From positions 992,001 to 1,056,000 of the forward strand of contig CAVXRN010000006.1 in NCBI GenBank assembly GCA_963764205.1: a DNA stretch of 64,000 nucleotides. Reading direction: 5' to 3'. Origin of the DNA: Chersky-840 sp963764205 (GTDB lineage: Bacteria > Actinomycetota > Acidimicrobiia > Acidimicrobiales > UBA8190). This document shows, piece by piece, positions 52,228-60,876 of the stretch (position 1 is the stretch's first letter; every line of letters starts with the position of its first letter). The position numbers and the translations under genes were made by a program. The notes beneath the pieces are model-generated. The model had not been told where the DNA came from. It was given only the letters and a program-made list of their open reading frames with translations, and searched no databases.

Positions 52228-53427
52228 ATGAGCGCGAGGTCCCCCCGCCGTCATTCCTTCGCCGGCACCACTGCCGTCAGCGGCATCGGCGCCACGGAAT
52301 TCTCCAAGGACTCGGGCCGCAGCGAGCTGCACCTCGCGGCCGAGGCCGTGCGCGCCGCACTCGACGACGCCGGCCTCGCCGCGACCGACGTCGACGGCCT
52401 CGTCACCTTCGCGGCCGACACCAACCCCGAGATCGAGGTGGCCCGCACCCTCGGCATGGGCGACCTCACGTTCTTCAGCCGCATCCACTACGGCGGTGGG
52501 GCGGCGTGCGCGACGGTGCACCAGGCCGCCATGGCCGTCGCCAGCGGCGTGGCCGACGTCGTGGTGTGCTACCGGGCCTTCAACGAGCGCTCGGGCCATC
52601 GCTTCGGAACCGGCGTCCAGGGCCGGGCGCCGGTCGCCAACGCCGAGAACGCCCACTTCTCGTGGTACGCGCCCCAGGGCCTGCTCACGCCGGCGTCGTG
52701 GGTGGCCATGTTCGCCCAGCGCTACATGCACGTGACCGGTGCCACCAGTGAGGACTTCGGCCGCGTGGCGGTGGCCGACCGCGCCTTCGCGGCGACAAAC
52801 CCCGCCGCCTGGTTCTACGGTCAGCCCATCACGTTGGAGGACCACCAGGCGTCGCGTTGGATCGTCGAGCCGCTGCACCTGCTCGACTGCTGCCAGGAGT
52901 CCGACGGTGGCCAGGCCATCGTCGTCACGAGCCTCGAGCGCGCCCGCGACGGCGCCCGCCCGCCGGCGGTCATCGAGGCCGCGGCCCAGGGCTCGGGGGC
53001 CCAGCAGGACATGATGACGTCGTACTACCGCGACGACATGACGCACCTCCCCGAGATGGGCGTCGTGGCGCGCCAGCTGTGGGAGACCTCGGGACTGGGC
53101 CCCGACGACATGCAGTGTGCGGTGCTCTACGACCACTTCACGCCCTTCGTGCTCTACCAGCTCGAGGAGCTCGGCTTCTGCGAGTGGGGCGAGGCCAAGG
53201 AGTTCCTGCGCGACGGCCACATCGGCCCCGGCGGCAAGTTGCCCACCAACACCCACGGCGGCCAGCTGGGCGAGGCCTACATCCACGGGATGAACGGCAT
53301 CGCCGAGGGCGTGCGCCAGGTACGCGGCAGCGCCGTCAACCAGGTCGATGGGACCGAGCACGTCGTCGTCACCGCCGGCACCGGCGTCCCCACCAGCGGA
53401 CTGGTCCTGGGCGTCGACCGCCGCTGA
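52228..53427 (+). CDS. Thiolase-like aldolase/lipid-transfer protein, Ltp2-like
   Basis: A 399-residue thiolase-fold protein: SGIGATEFSKDSGRSELHLAAEAVRAALDDAGL, FFSRIHYGGGAACATVHQAAMAVASGVADVVV, and THGGQLGEAYIHGMNGIAEGVRQVRGSAVNQVDG. The active-site Cys arrangement of true thiolases is missing, as in Ltp2. In mycobacteria Ltp2 with the ChsH2 DUF35 domain cleaves the C17-C20 bond by a retro-aldol reaction, releasing the steroid nucleus. It completes the igr-like operon. The start follows ChsH1 by 10 bp; an earlier in-frame start overlapping ChsH1 is less likely. Confidence 0.92.
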   Translation: MSARSPRRHSFAGTTAVSGIGATEFSKDSGRSELHLAAEAVRAALDDAGLAATDVDGLVTFAADTNPEIEVARTLGMGDLTFFSRIHYGGGAACATVHQAAMAVASGVADVVVCYRAFNERSGHRFGTGVQGRAPVANAENAHFSWYAPQGLLTPASWVAMFAQRYMHVTGATSEDFGRVAVADRAFAATNPAAWFYGQPITLEDHQASRWIVEPLHLLDCCQESDGGQAIVVTSLERARDGARPPAVIEAAAQGSGAQQDMMTSYYRDDMTHLPEMGVVARQLWETSGLGPDDMQCAVLYDHFTPFVLYQLEELGFCEWGEAKEFLRDGHIGPGGKLPTNTHGGQLGEAYIHGMNGIAEGVRQVRGSAVNQVDGTEHVVVTAGTGVPTSGLVLGVDRR

Positions 53428-53443
53428 CCGCTGCGGCTCTGCC

Positions 53444-53458
53444 GGCCCCGGCCGGGCC
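53444..53458. terminator. Possible GC-rich hairpin in the convergent gap
   Basis: GGCCC-CGGCC-GGGCC can form a 5-bp stem between the stops of the Ltp2-like and ABC permease genes. No T-run; short stem; weak call. Confidence 0.3.
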
Positions 53459-55894
53459 CTATTCGCTGCGTAGCAACGGGCCGGCGCGCAGGCGGGCCGA
53501 CACCAGCGCCGGACCGATGGCGAGCACGTTGGCCACCACCAGCGCGCCGATCGCCAGGACGGCGATGCCCAAGGCCGGTAGCACGGGATCGGGCACGAAG
53601 CCGAGGTTGGTGGCGAAGGCGTCCCACACCACGTGGCCCACGGCCACCCCGAGCGGGACGCCGACCACGATCCCGACCACGGCCACGGTCGTCGCCTGCC
53701 ACGACACCGCCGCGGCGGCCTGGTAGCGGACGAACCCGAGCGCCTTGAGCAGTCCCAGCTCCCGGCGTCGGCGGGCCACGCTCACCACGAGGACGTGCAC
53801 CAACGTGGCCGCGCCGAACAGCACGAGGACGATGCTGAGGATGAGGGGGAAGTTCACCGCCTCACCGAAGTTCACGAGGTTGGTGGGTGTCACCGGCACC
53901 GTGGCGATCCCCGGGTACTCCGTCAGGTAGCGCGTCACCGCCGCTCTCCCCGGCCCGCCGGGCTTCACGCTCGCGAGGAGGACGTAGTCGAGACCCTTCG
54001 CCGCGGCGGCGCGGCACTGGCTCTGCGACGGGCCCGGTGCGCACTGGGCGTCGACGAGACCCGAGACCGAGAAGATGGCCCCGCTGTTGAGCCCGACGAC
54101 CCCGAAGTCGGGAGGGAACGACGCCGTGCCCACCACGTGGAACGCCGAGGTCTGCTCCCCACCTTTCGGGAGCGGCACCGCCACCGTCACCACCGAGCCG
54201 ACATGGGCACCGACCTGGTGCAGCGTCTTCTCTCCCAAGGCGACCTGGCCCGACGTCGCCGGCAGCTGCCCGCTCACCGACGAGACCAGCATCTTGCCCC
54301 GCACCGGTTGTCCCGCGATGGCGTCGGTGGCCACGCCGTTGATGATGACCGAGCCCGAGGTTCCCAGGGTGATGGCCGTGATCGCGGGGTCGGCTTTCAG
54401 TTTCTTCAAGACGGGCGTGACGCCGGGGCCGCCCTGGTCCAGACCGTTGAACCACACGTCGAAGGCCTGGCCGTAGAGCCGCGGCGTGGCCGTGAGGTGC
54501 GTGAGGCTGGCGCCGAACACGATGGTCGCGCACAAAGCGGCGACCGCCAATACGGTCCCGCCCAACGCCGTTGCCACCGGGACCGCGTTGCGCCCGTGAC
54601 CCCGCTCGAGCGCGCGCCGCACCCCGATCACCGCACTCGGCGGCGCGCCCGTCTCGGCCAGCCGGGTGGCCAGCACCGAGGGTCGCCCGGCCTGTCGGGC
54701 GTCCAGTCCGTCTCGCGCCCGGGCGGCGCGCACCGCGGGCCACACGCCGAGGACGAGCACGGCGACCACGAGGGCGAGACCCCCGAGCCCGAGCACCAGG
54801 GGGTCGAACCACAGCCCCGTGGTCGGCTCGGCGATCCGCGCCTCACCCACGGGGGTGAGCGGCGACAGCGCGAATGCGAGCACCACTGCGCCGACGGCAC
54901 CGGCCACGCCTACGACCAGGGCGCGCACCATCCCCAGGGTCGCAACCTTGCCCGGTCCGAAGCCCATGGCGGCCAGCGTGCGGTAGGTCTCGCCCTCCAC
55001 CACCGCCTGTCGACTCAGGGCCTGGGCGATCACCGCCAACCCGGCCAGCGCGGCCAGCGCGGCGAGCAGCCACCACCCCACCGCCTGGGGGTGGATGGCG
55101 TTGGTGATCGTGGCCGTCGCCTCTTGGTCACCGGTCCCGACGACGCCAAGCGTGGTGGCATCGGTGTCGAAGCGCGGCAGGTCGGCCGACCCGTGGCGCA
55201 GGCGCACGGCGTAGAGCGTGAAGAGCGCGGTGCGGGGGTTGACCTCCCTGTCGAAAGCGCTCGTGCTGATGACCTCTGCATTCGTCGATCCCACCGAGGG
55301 GAAGTCACCTTCGTTCGCCTCGATACCCACCACGCGCAGGGCGAGTGTGGGACCATCGGCGTGCGATGGAGGTACGGAGGCCTGTGACTGTGCCGCGGTG
55401 TAGAACGGGACGTGCAGGACCGTGCCCACATGCACGCCGTAGTCCTGCTCGAGGCTGATCGACGCCAGCACCTCGTCGGGCGCGGACTGGTCGAGGGCAT
55501 GGCCAGAGACGAGCTTGGCGAAATGCGGCATCGACGACGCTGGGACTTCGTAGACCCCGAAATTCTCGTCGGTCAAGCCGGGTCGGCACGCGCATACCGG
55601 AGTGCCGTTGTCCGGCGTCTGCATCTCGACGAGCGAGGCGACCTCGGGCAGCTTGGTCAGCTTGGGGATGGGCTGGGCCGCGTAGACGAATGAGTTGTAT
55701 CCGTATTGCGCCGCGAAGCGGGGGAAGGCCGAGGCCGTGCGCCGGCCCGCGGCGGCGGATGCCAGTACCAGGCCCCCGACGACGGCCACGAGCACCGCCA
55801 GCGAGAGCCAGCTCCGCCAGCGGTGCCGGAGCTCGGCGCGCACCACGAACCACACTGCTCCCACCGGCGCCTCCTCACCCTCAGTGTCGCCCAC
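53459..55894 (-). CDS. ABC transporter permease, FtsX/MacB-type, 811 aa
   Basis: A large permease with the FtsX arrangement. A short cytoplasmic N-terminus leads into a helix (SWLSLAVLVAVVGGLVLASAA), then an extracellular region of about 200 residues with CACRPGL Cys pair, a central helix group (GWWLLAALAALAGLAVIAQAL, then AVGAVVLAFALSPL and VLGLGGLALVVAVLVLGVWPAVRAARARDGLDAR), a second extracellular domain with CAPGPSQSQC, and three C-terminal helices. These act with a partner ATPase as lipoprotein or peptide exporters. No ATPase gene is nearby, so the partner is elsewhere. It converges on the Ltp2-like gene. Confidence 0.9.
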   Translation of the reverse strand: MGDTEGEEAPVGAVWFVVRAELRHRWRSWLSLAVLVAVVGGLVLASAAAGRRTASAFPRFAAQYGYNSFVYAAQPIPKLTKLPEVASLVEMQTPDNGTPVCACRPGLTDENFGVYEVPASSMPHFAKLVSGHALDQSAPDEVLASISLEQDYGVHVGTVLHVPFYTAAQSQASVPPSHADGPTLALRVVGIEANEGDFPSVGSTNAEVISTSAFDREVNPRTALFTLYAVRLRHGSADLPRFDTDATTLGVVGTGDQEATATITNAIHPQAVGWWLLAALAALAGLAVIAQALSRQAVVEGETYRTLAAMGFGPGKVATLGMVRALVVGVAGAVGAVVLAFALSPLTPVGEARIAEPTTGLWFDPLVLGLGGLALVVAVLVLGVWPAVRAARARDGLDARQAGRPSVLATRLAETGAPPSAVIGVRRALERGHGRNAVPVATALGGTVLAVAALCATIVFGASLTHLTATPRLYGQAFDVWFNGLDQGGPGVTPVLKKLKADPAITAITLGTSGSVIINGVATDAIAGQPVRGKMLVSSVSGQLPATSGQVALGEKTLHQVGAHVGSVVTVAVPLPKGGEQTSAFHVVGTASFPPDFGVVGLNSGAIFSVSGLVDAQCAPGPSQSQCRAAAAKGLDYVLLASVKPGGPGRAAVTRYLTEYPGIATVPVTPTNLVNFGEAVNFPLILSIVLVLFGAATLVHVLVVSVARRRRELGLLKALGFVRYQAAAAVSWQATTVAVVGIVVGVPLGVAVGHVVWDAFATNLGFVPDPVLPALGIAVLAIGALVVANVLAIGPALVSARLRAGPLLRSE

Positions 55895-56022
55895 GCCCGG
55901 GCTCGAGCCAAGGAGGCCACCAGGGTCACCCGGCCTCGTGCTGGTACCACGTCGGTCGGTGGGGTCGAAGTCACTTCTGGGTCGTGGCGGAGGGTGGGAG
56001 GAGTCTGGGCCATGCTGGAGCG

Positions 56023-56997
56023 ATGGTGCAGCGCATCGACTACGACGAATTCGGCTTCTTCCACGAGAACGCAGAGGAGTTCGGCCTCCCCTTCGATCAC
56101 CCCCCGGTGGTGCGACGCGTCTCGGTCGACGTGGACCAGGGTCGTCAGCTCAGCGCCCTCGTGTGGGGGAGCGACGAGCCCGAGCTGGTGTTGCTGCACG
56201 GGGGGGCGCAGAACGCCCACACCTGGGATACCGTCGCCCTGGCCCTGCGCCGTCCTCTGGTCGCCATCGACCTGCCGGGCCACGGTCACTCCGACGGGCC
56301 CAGGGATCGGCCCGATGGACACCTGAGCCTGCAGGGCAACGCCGCGGACGTCGCCGCCGCAGTTCGTCAACTCGCTCCGGGGGCGAAGGTCGTGGTCGGC
56401 ATGTCGCTCGGCGGGCTCACGACCATCGCCTTGGGCGCGCACGCGCCGGAAGTGGTGCGAAGCGTCGTGCTGGTGGACGTCTTGCCCGGGCTCAAAGGTG
56501 AACGCTCCCAGCACATCGTCGACTTCGTGAACGGGCCCCCGAGCTTCGCCGACTTCGACGAGCTCCTCGAATTCACGGTCCAATTCAATCCGACCCGGTC
56601 ACGCTCCTCGCTGCGACGCGGCATCCTGCACAACGCCGAGCAGCAGGACGACGGCACATGGGTGTGGCGGTGGGCCCGGCACCGTCCGCTGGGCCCGACC
56701 GACGTGTCGAGCTCGGCTCCGGGCCCCGGGCCGGACCCCGGCCCCGCTCCGAGCGAGACGCGTGGCCCGACCTTGTTCGATGATCTGTGGGACACGGTGT
56801 CCTCGCTCACGGTGCCCGTCCTGCTCGTCCGCGGCATGCGGCCCGACTCGGTCCTCGGCGACGAGGACGAGGACGAATTGCGTAGGCGCCTGCCCTCGGC
56901 CGCGGTCGTCCACGTCGCCGATGCCGGCCACAGCGTGCAGGGCGACGCCCCCCTCGAGCTCGCCGCGCTCGTCGAGGATTTCGTCTTCGAGAGCTGA
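56023..56997 (+). CDS. Alpha/beta hydrolase, 324 aa
   Basis: Alpha/beta hydrolase with HGGAQNAHTW (oxyanion), IDLPGHGHSDGP, nucleophile Ser in VVGMSLGGLT, and His in VADAGHSVQGD at the C-terminus. The middle (residues 215-240) has an inserted Pro/Gly-rich GPGPDPGPAPSE loop, unusual for the family. The acidic triad member is likely Asp in GMRPDSVLGDED. Function unknown; it is downstream of a divergent ABC permease gene, with 128 bp between. The chosen ATG follows CTGGAGCG. Confidence 0.87.
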   Translation: MVQRIDYDEFGFFHENAEEFGLPFDHPPVVRRVSVDVDQGRQLSALVWGSDEPELVLLHGGAQNAHTWDTVALALRRPLVAIDLPGHGHSDGPRDRPDGHLSLQGNAADVAAAVRQLAPGAKVVVGMSLGGLTTIALGAHAPEVVRSVVLVDVLPGLKGERSQHIVDFVNGPPSFADFDELLEFTVQFNPTRSRSSLRRGILHNAEQQDDGTWVWRWARHRPLGPTDVSSSAPGPGPDPGPAPSETRGPTLFDDLWDTVSSLTVPVLLVRGMRPDSVLGDEDEDELRRRLPSAAVVHVADAGHSVQGDAPLELAALVEDFVFES

Positions 56998-57015
56998 CCG
57001 ATCCCCTGCCGTCGT

Positions 57016-57882
57016 CTACGGCGTACCGATCGACGCAGCAGGCGGCGGCGGTGGTGGTGGTGGTATTGGTGTGTCCAGCACCTCACTGGTCACGCCCTGG
57101 GACGTCGCGATCTCGGCGGACGTGGCTCCTTGTGTCCCGGGCCACCACGCCAAGAACCAACCGTTGTCCGTGGTCGCCTGGACCTGCTCGCCGTCGCTGC
57201 GCACGACGGTCACGCCGGTGACCCCGGGGTCGACCTCACCTTCGACGAAGGTGTACGGACCCTGGCTGGACGACTCCAGATGTGCGACGACCACGTGGTT
57301 GATCGCTCCCGACCCGCCGTCGCCACCGCTGCCGGTGGCCATTGACCAGCTTCCGCTCGCCCGGTACCCGGTCCGGGTCCCCGGTTCGCTCCCGCCATTG
57401 CTCTGTGACACCGACATCGATCGTCCCGAGGGACCGCTGCGGGAGACGACGGTGGTCGACGGACCGGTCAAGCAGGTCGCGTGGGTGTCGCCGTTCTCGT
57501 AGATCACGAGGGTGAACGGCCCCCGCACGTCGGTCGCCACCACGGTCCAGGGCCCCGTCGGGGACAAGTCGAGTCCCTGGTCCTCGACGAGTTGAGCCTG
57601 ACACGCGCTTTCGGCGCTGGACGTCAGGGCGATCGGAGCCGGTGACGGCGACGGGCTCCACCCCGCGAACGCGGTCTGCGAGCCTCCGAGCACCACGACC
57701 GACACGATGGTCGTCGTCGTCGCAGCCGCACCGATCATCGCCCCCGCGGTCAGACGCGGCGAGAGTCGGCCCGTCCGTGGGTGGTAGTCAATGCCACGCA
57801 GACGATCGCCCGTCTCGGTTGGTACGACCGCGACCGCACGTGAGAACGCCTCGCGCAAGTCGGATTCGAGTTGCTGGTTCAT
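57016..57882 (-). CDS. Sigma-factor-coupled membrane protein with Pro-rich C-terminus
   Basis: A 288-residue protein translated from an ATG overlapping the sigma factor stop (ATGA). A cytoplasmic N-terminus (LESDLREAFSRAVAVVPTETGDRLRGIDYHPR) precedes one membrane helix (AGAMIGAAATTTTIVSVVVLGG), then an extracellular part with two Cys residues (SACQAQL and HATCLTG) and a tail with eight Pro in a row before SIGTP. The layout fits a membrane-anchored regulator of the upstream ECF factor, and the N-terminal segment could contact it, but I cannot assign it to a known anti-sigma family. Confidence 0.7.
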   Translation of the reverse strand: MNQQLESDLREAFSRAVAVVPTETGDRLRGIDYHPRTGRLSPRLTAGAMIGAAATTTTIVSVVVLGGSQTAFAGWSPSPSPAPIALTSSAESACQAQLVEDQGLDLSPTGPWTVVATDVRGPFTLVIYENGDTHATCLTGPSTTVVSRSGPSGRSMSVSQSNGGSEPGTRTGYRASGSWSMATGSGGDGGSGAINHVVVAHLESSSQGPYTFVEGEVDPGVTGVTVVRSDGEQVQATTDNGWFLAWWPGTQGATSAEIATSQGVTSEVLDTPIPPPPPPPPAASIGTP

Positions 57883-58460
57883 CGCTGTTGACTCCCTTTG
57901 TCGACGACGGCTCGAGGATCGAGAGAGAAGGTGTCGGGTCCGGAGGACGCCAGGATCTTCCGGAGTCGCTCCAAGGAGCGTGAGGTGGTGCTCTTGACCG
58001 TGCCGATCGAGCAACCGAGGGTCTCGGCCACCTGTGCTTCGGACAGGTCGTCGAAGTAGCGCAGGGCCAGCACGGCGCGCTGGAGCGGGGCCAGGTGACC
58101 GAGAACGTCGAGGAGGTCGGACGTACCGTCCACCGCCCTGAGCGCCCGGGCCGCGCCTTCGTCGTGACGTTCGTCCACGACGTGGTCCCGCGCCTGCACC
58201 TCGGTCCCGTGCCGGTGCCGCCGCTGCACGTCATCGAGCGCCAGGTTGACGACGATGCGCCGTGCGTACGCGCCGGGGTGCTCCATCGATCGCACGCGAG
58301 GCCAGCGGCGGGCCACCTTGAACAGACACTCCTGCACGACATCCTCGGCCCCGGACACGTCCCAGAGCACCAGGTATGCCGTGCGCAGCAGGTCGTCGGT
58401 GACCCTCGCCACGAATTGCTCGAACTCCTCCCGGACTCGGTCCCGTGGCATACGTGTCAT
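57879..58460 (-). CDS. ECF RNA polymerase sigma factor, SigE family
   Basis: A 193-residue sigma factor of the actinobacterial SigE family. Region 2 reads FVARVTDDLLRTAYLVLWDVSGAEDVVQECLFKVARRWPRV with PGAYARRIVVNLALDD, and region 4 reads LAPLQRAVLALRYFDDLSEAQVAETLGCSIGTVKSTTSRSLERLRK. On the minus strand about 70 bp upstream lies GGCAACC (near 58530-58541), similar to ECF -35 elements, suggesting autoregulation, but I see no matching -10. It is co-translated with a downstream membrane protein. Confidence 0.93.
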   Translation of the reverse strand: MTRMPRDRVREEFEQFVARVTDDLLRTAYLVLWDVSGAEDVVQECLFKVARRWPRVRSMEHPGAYARRIVVNLALDDVQRRHRHGTEVQARDHVVDERHDEGAARALRAVDGTSDLLDVLGHLAPLQRAVLALRYFDDLSEAQVAETLGCSIGTVKSTTSRSLERLRKILASSGPDTFSLDPRAVVDKGSQQR

Positions 58461-58604
58461 CCTGGCCGTCTCCGGGCGACGAGGTTCCAGGCACCAAGGC
58501 TCACACCTCTGTCAACCCTCCGCGACCCCGCAAAGGTTGCCTCACGGTAAAAAAATATCGACCGCCGAGTGCCTTGTATGCGGGGGCGGCCCCTCAGCCG
58601 CGAC

Positions 58605-59057
58605 TCATCCCGACCGAGAGGGCGCATTGGAGTAGATGCGCTCGGGGGCCACGAGGACCGCAGCCCTGCGCTCCTGCGTCATGGCGCGATCGAAGGCGGC
58701 CCAGTCGTCGTGGGTTCCCCCCGCCGCCACGAAGATGGCGCGCAGCAGCCCGGGCAGATCCGTGGGGTCGAACCCCGCCAGGACGTCGTCGGGTCCGACG
58801 ATCTCGCACGCGCCCTCGACCGCCACCCACTCCCATCCCGACCGGAAGACGACCGTGGCCCGGGGCCGCGCCCTGAGGTTCGAGAGCTTGGCCTGGCCAT
58901 AGGTGACGAAGGCCACCACCGGTCTCTGGGTGACGGGGTGGGCGACGGTGCCGGCGTTGACCACCGACGCCTGCACGGTGTCATCGGCGCGCGTCGTGGC
59001 GACGACGGCGAGATGGTGATCCGCAGTACCGATGCGAGCGACGTCGTCGAGGTTCAT
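58605..59057 (-). CDS. PPOX-class F420-dependent enzyme (TIGR03618-like), 150 aa
   Basis: A split-barrel protein: LDDVARIGTADHHLAVVATTRADDTVQASVVNAG, RPVVAFVTYGQAKLSNLRARPRATVVFRSGWEWVAVEGACEIVG, then a helical C-terminus with DLPGLLRAIFVAAGG. This is the pattern of Rv1155-type PPOX proteins, which bind F420 and reduce or oxidise small heterocycles. It is the gene after the FadD17-like ligase, six bases away, on the same strand, so it may serve in the same pathway. Confidence 0.87.
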   Translation of the reverse strand: MNLDDVARIGTADHHLAVVATTRADDTVQASVVNAGTVAHPVTQRPVVAFVTYGQAKLSNLRARPRATVVFRSGWEWVAVEGACEIVGPDDVLAGFDPTDLPGLLRAIFVAAGGTHDDWAAFDRAMTQERRAAVLVAPERIYSNAPSRSG

Positions 59058-59063
59058 CCCCGG

Positions 59064-60725
59064 TCACCGGCCCCCGGTCGATTTCTCGAGCTCCTCGATA
59101 TCGGCGTTCTCGAGGCGCCGGTAGGTCCCCTCACGGGCGCCGGGGCGCCACCACACCTCGTCGGGGCAGTTCCACCGCTCGGCCCGGAGCGTGCGCACGA
59201 GCACCTTGGACGTGGCGGTGATGGGGAGCTCGGGGCACACGCGGACGAAGCGCGGTGCCCATTTCGTCCCCAGGTCGCTCTGGGCGTCGAGAAAGGTGGC
59301 GAATGCCACCGGATCGAAGACCGCCCCGGGGCGCAGCTCCAGGCCCGCCATCACCTGGTCCCCCACGACGGGATCGGGAACGGCGTACACCGCGCCCAGC
59401 ACGACGTCGGGGTGGCGCTCCAAGATGCGCGCCACCGGCGCGGCCGCGAAGTTCTCCCCGTCCACGCGCAGCCAGTCGTCGGAACGCCCGGCGAAATAGA
59501 AGAACCCGGCCTCGTCGCGATAGGCGAGGTCGCCGGTCCAGTACCAACCGTTGCGCAGGCGCGCCAGCTCGGCCTCGTCGTTGTGCCAGTACCCCTCGAA
59601 CCCGCTGCCCCCTTCGGTCGAGACCAGCTCGCCCACGGCCTCCTCGGAGTTGAGCAGCACGCCGTCGTCGTCGAAGCGCGCCGGCGGGCACGGTCGTCCG
59701 GACTCGGGGTCGACCACCATCGTCCCCTCGGGTGCCCTCCCCAGCGCGCCGCGCGGCGTGTCGGGTGTGCGCTGCACCGTGGCGCCGCCCTCGGTGGACC
59801 CGTAGCTGTCGACGACCACGCACCCGAAACGTTGGCCGAACGCGACGATGTCGGCCTCGGCCCCCTCGTTGCCGAACACCCGTACCAGGGAGTTGTCCGC
59901 ATCGTCGGGTCGCGCCGGGGTGGCGAGGATGTAGGACAAGGGCTTGCCGACGTAGTTGAAGTACGTCACGCCGTGGCGCCGTACATCGGTCAGGAAGCCC
60001 GACGCCGAGAATCGCCCCCCGGTGGGCAGCGCGATGGTGGCGCCCGCCGCGATGGCGGGGGAGAGGCCGGCCATGAGGGCGTTGGAGTGGAACAAGGGCA
60101 TCGCCACGTAGCAGACGTCGTGCACGGTGAGGCCGAACATCTGGGCCACGATGATCCCGATGCGGGCCAGGCGCCCCTGGGTGCAGCGGCAGGCCTTGGG
60201 CGCGCCCGACGTGCCCGAGGTGAAGATCAGGTAGCCCAGGCTCCCTTCCTCGACCCCCGCCGTGGCCGGATCGGGAGCCGGTACTCCGGCGAGGGCTTCG
60301 AGCGCGTCGTCGTAGTCCGGGTCGTCCACCACCAGCACGCGCCCGCTCGTCGCCGACGCCGTGCCGATGCCGGCCCCGAGGTCGAGCCCCTCCACCAGCG
60401 GGAGATGGGCCCGATCGGTCACCAGGAGCTGACACTGCGTGTGGGCCAGGTCGCGGGCGAGGTCGGCCCCCCGGTGTGTGGAGTTGCCACCCACGACCAC
60501 GGCCCCGGCCAGGGCGGCCGCCCCGAGCCACAGCACGTGCTCGGGCACGTTGTCGAGGAGCGTGGCCACGTGGAACGGGCCCGGGGTGCGTCGTTCGGCC
60601 AGGAGCGCGGCCCGGTTGGTCGCGCCGGCCACGATCTCGCGCCAGGTCCACTCCTGGTCCTCGGCCACCATGCCGCGCCGGCCATCCGCGGCCCGGGCGA
60701 GCAGCAATTCGGCGATGGTGTCCAT
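59064..60725 (-). CDS. Acyl-CoA synthetase, FadD17-like
   Basis: A 553-residue adenylate-forming ligase: A3 motif FTSGTSGAPKACRCTQ, A5 DSYGSTEGGATV, A7 WTGDLAYRDEAGFFYFAGR, and a C-terminal catalytic Lys in ITATSKVLVRTLRAERWNCPDEVWWRPG. That last stretch and the N-terminal ELLLARAADGRRGMVAEDQEWTWREI segment match mycobacterial FadD17, which activates a steroid C24 side-chain acid. It is divergent from an LLM gene, with a KstR-type operator between them. Substrate inferred from context, not proven. Confidence 0.9.
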   Translation of the reverse strand: MDTIAELLLARAADGRRGMVAEDQEWTWREIVAGATNRAALLAERRTPGPFHVATLLDNVPEHVLWLGAAALAGAVVVGGNSTHRGADLARDLAHTQCQLLVTDRAHLPLVEGLDLGAGIGTASATSGRVLVVDDPDYDDALEALAGVPAPDPATAGVEEGSLGYLIFTSGTSGAPKACRCTQGRLARIGIIVAQMFGLTVHDVCYVAMPLFHSNALMAGLSPAIAAGATIALPTGGRFSASGFLTDVRRHGVTYFNYVGKPLSYILATPARPDDADNSLVRVFGNEGAEADIVAFGQRFGCVVVDSYGSTEGGATVQRTPDTPRGALGRAPEGTMVVDPESGRPCPPARFDDDGVLLNSEEAVGELVSTEGGSGFEGYWHNDEAELARLRNGWYWTGDLAYRDEAGFFYFAGRSDDWLRVDGENFAAAPVARILERHPDVVLGAVYAVPDPVVGDQVMAGLELRPGAVFDPVAFATFLDAQSDLGTKWAPRFVRVCPELPITATSKVLVRTLRAERWNCPDEVWWRPGAREGTYRRLENADIEELEKSTGGR

Positions 60726-60811
60726 GGTCGGGGCCGTCCTGGTCGAGCGCTGGGGTCACGAGGCCCTGGTCAGGGCCCCTGTGGCCGGGTTCCGCCGGCC
60801 GTTCCCAATAT

Positions 60812-60825
60812 TGGAACACGTTGCA
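60812..60825. promoter_or_regulatory. Exact KstR-type operator between FadD17-like and LLM genes
   Basis: TGGAACACGTTGCA matches TnnAACnnGTTnnA at every fixed position. It lies 87 bp upstream of the FadD17-like start and 52 bp upstream of the LLM start, suited to control both divergent genes. Confidence 0.75.
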
Positions 60826-60876
60826 TTTTCGATAGCAAGATGGTACGTTCCGAACCGATCGAGAGGAGTATCCGCC

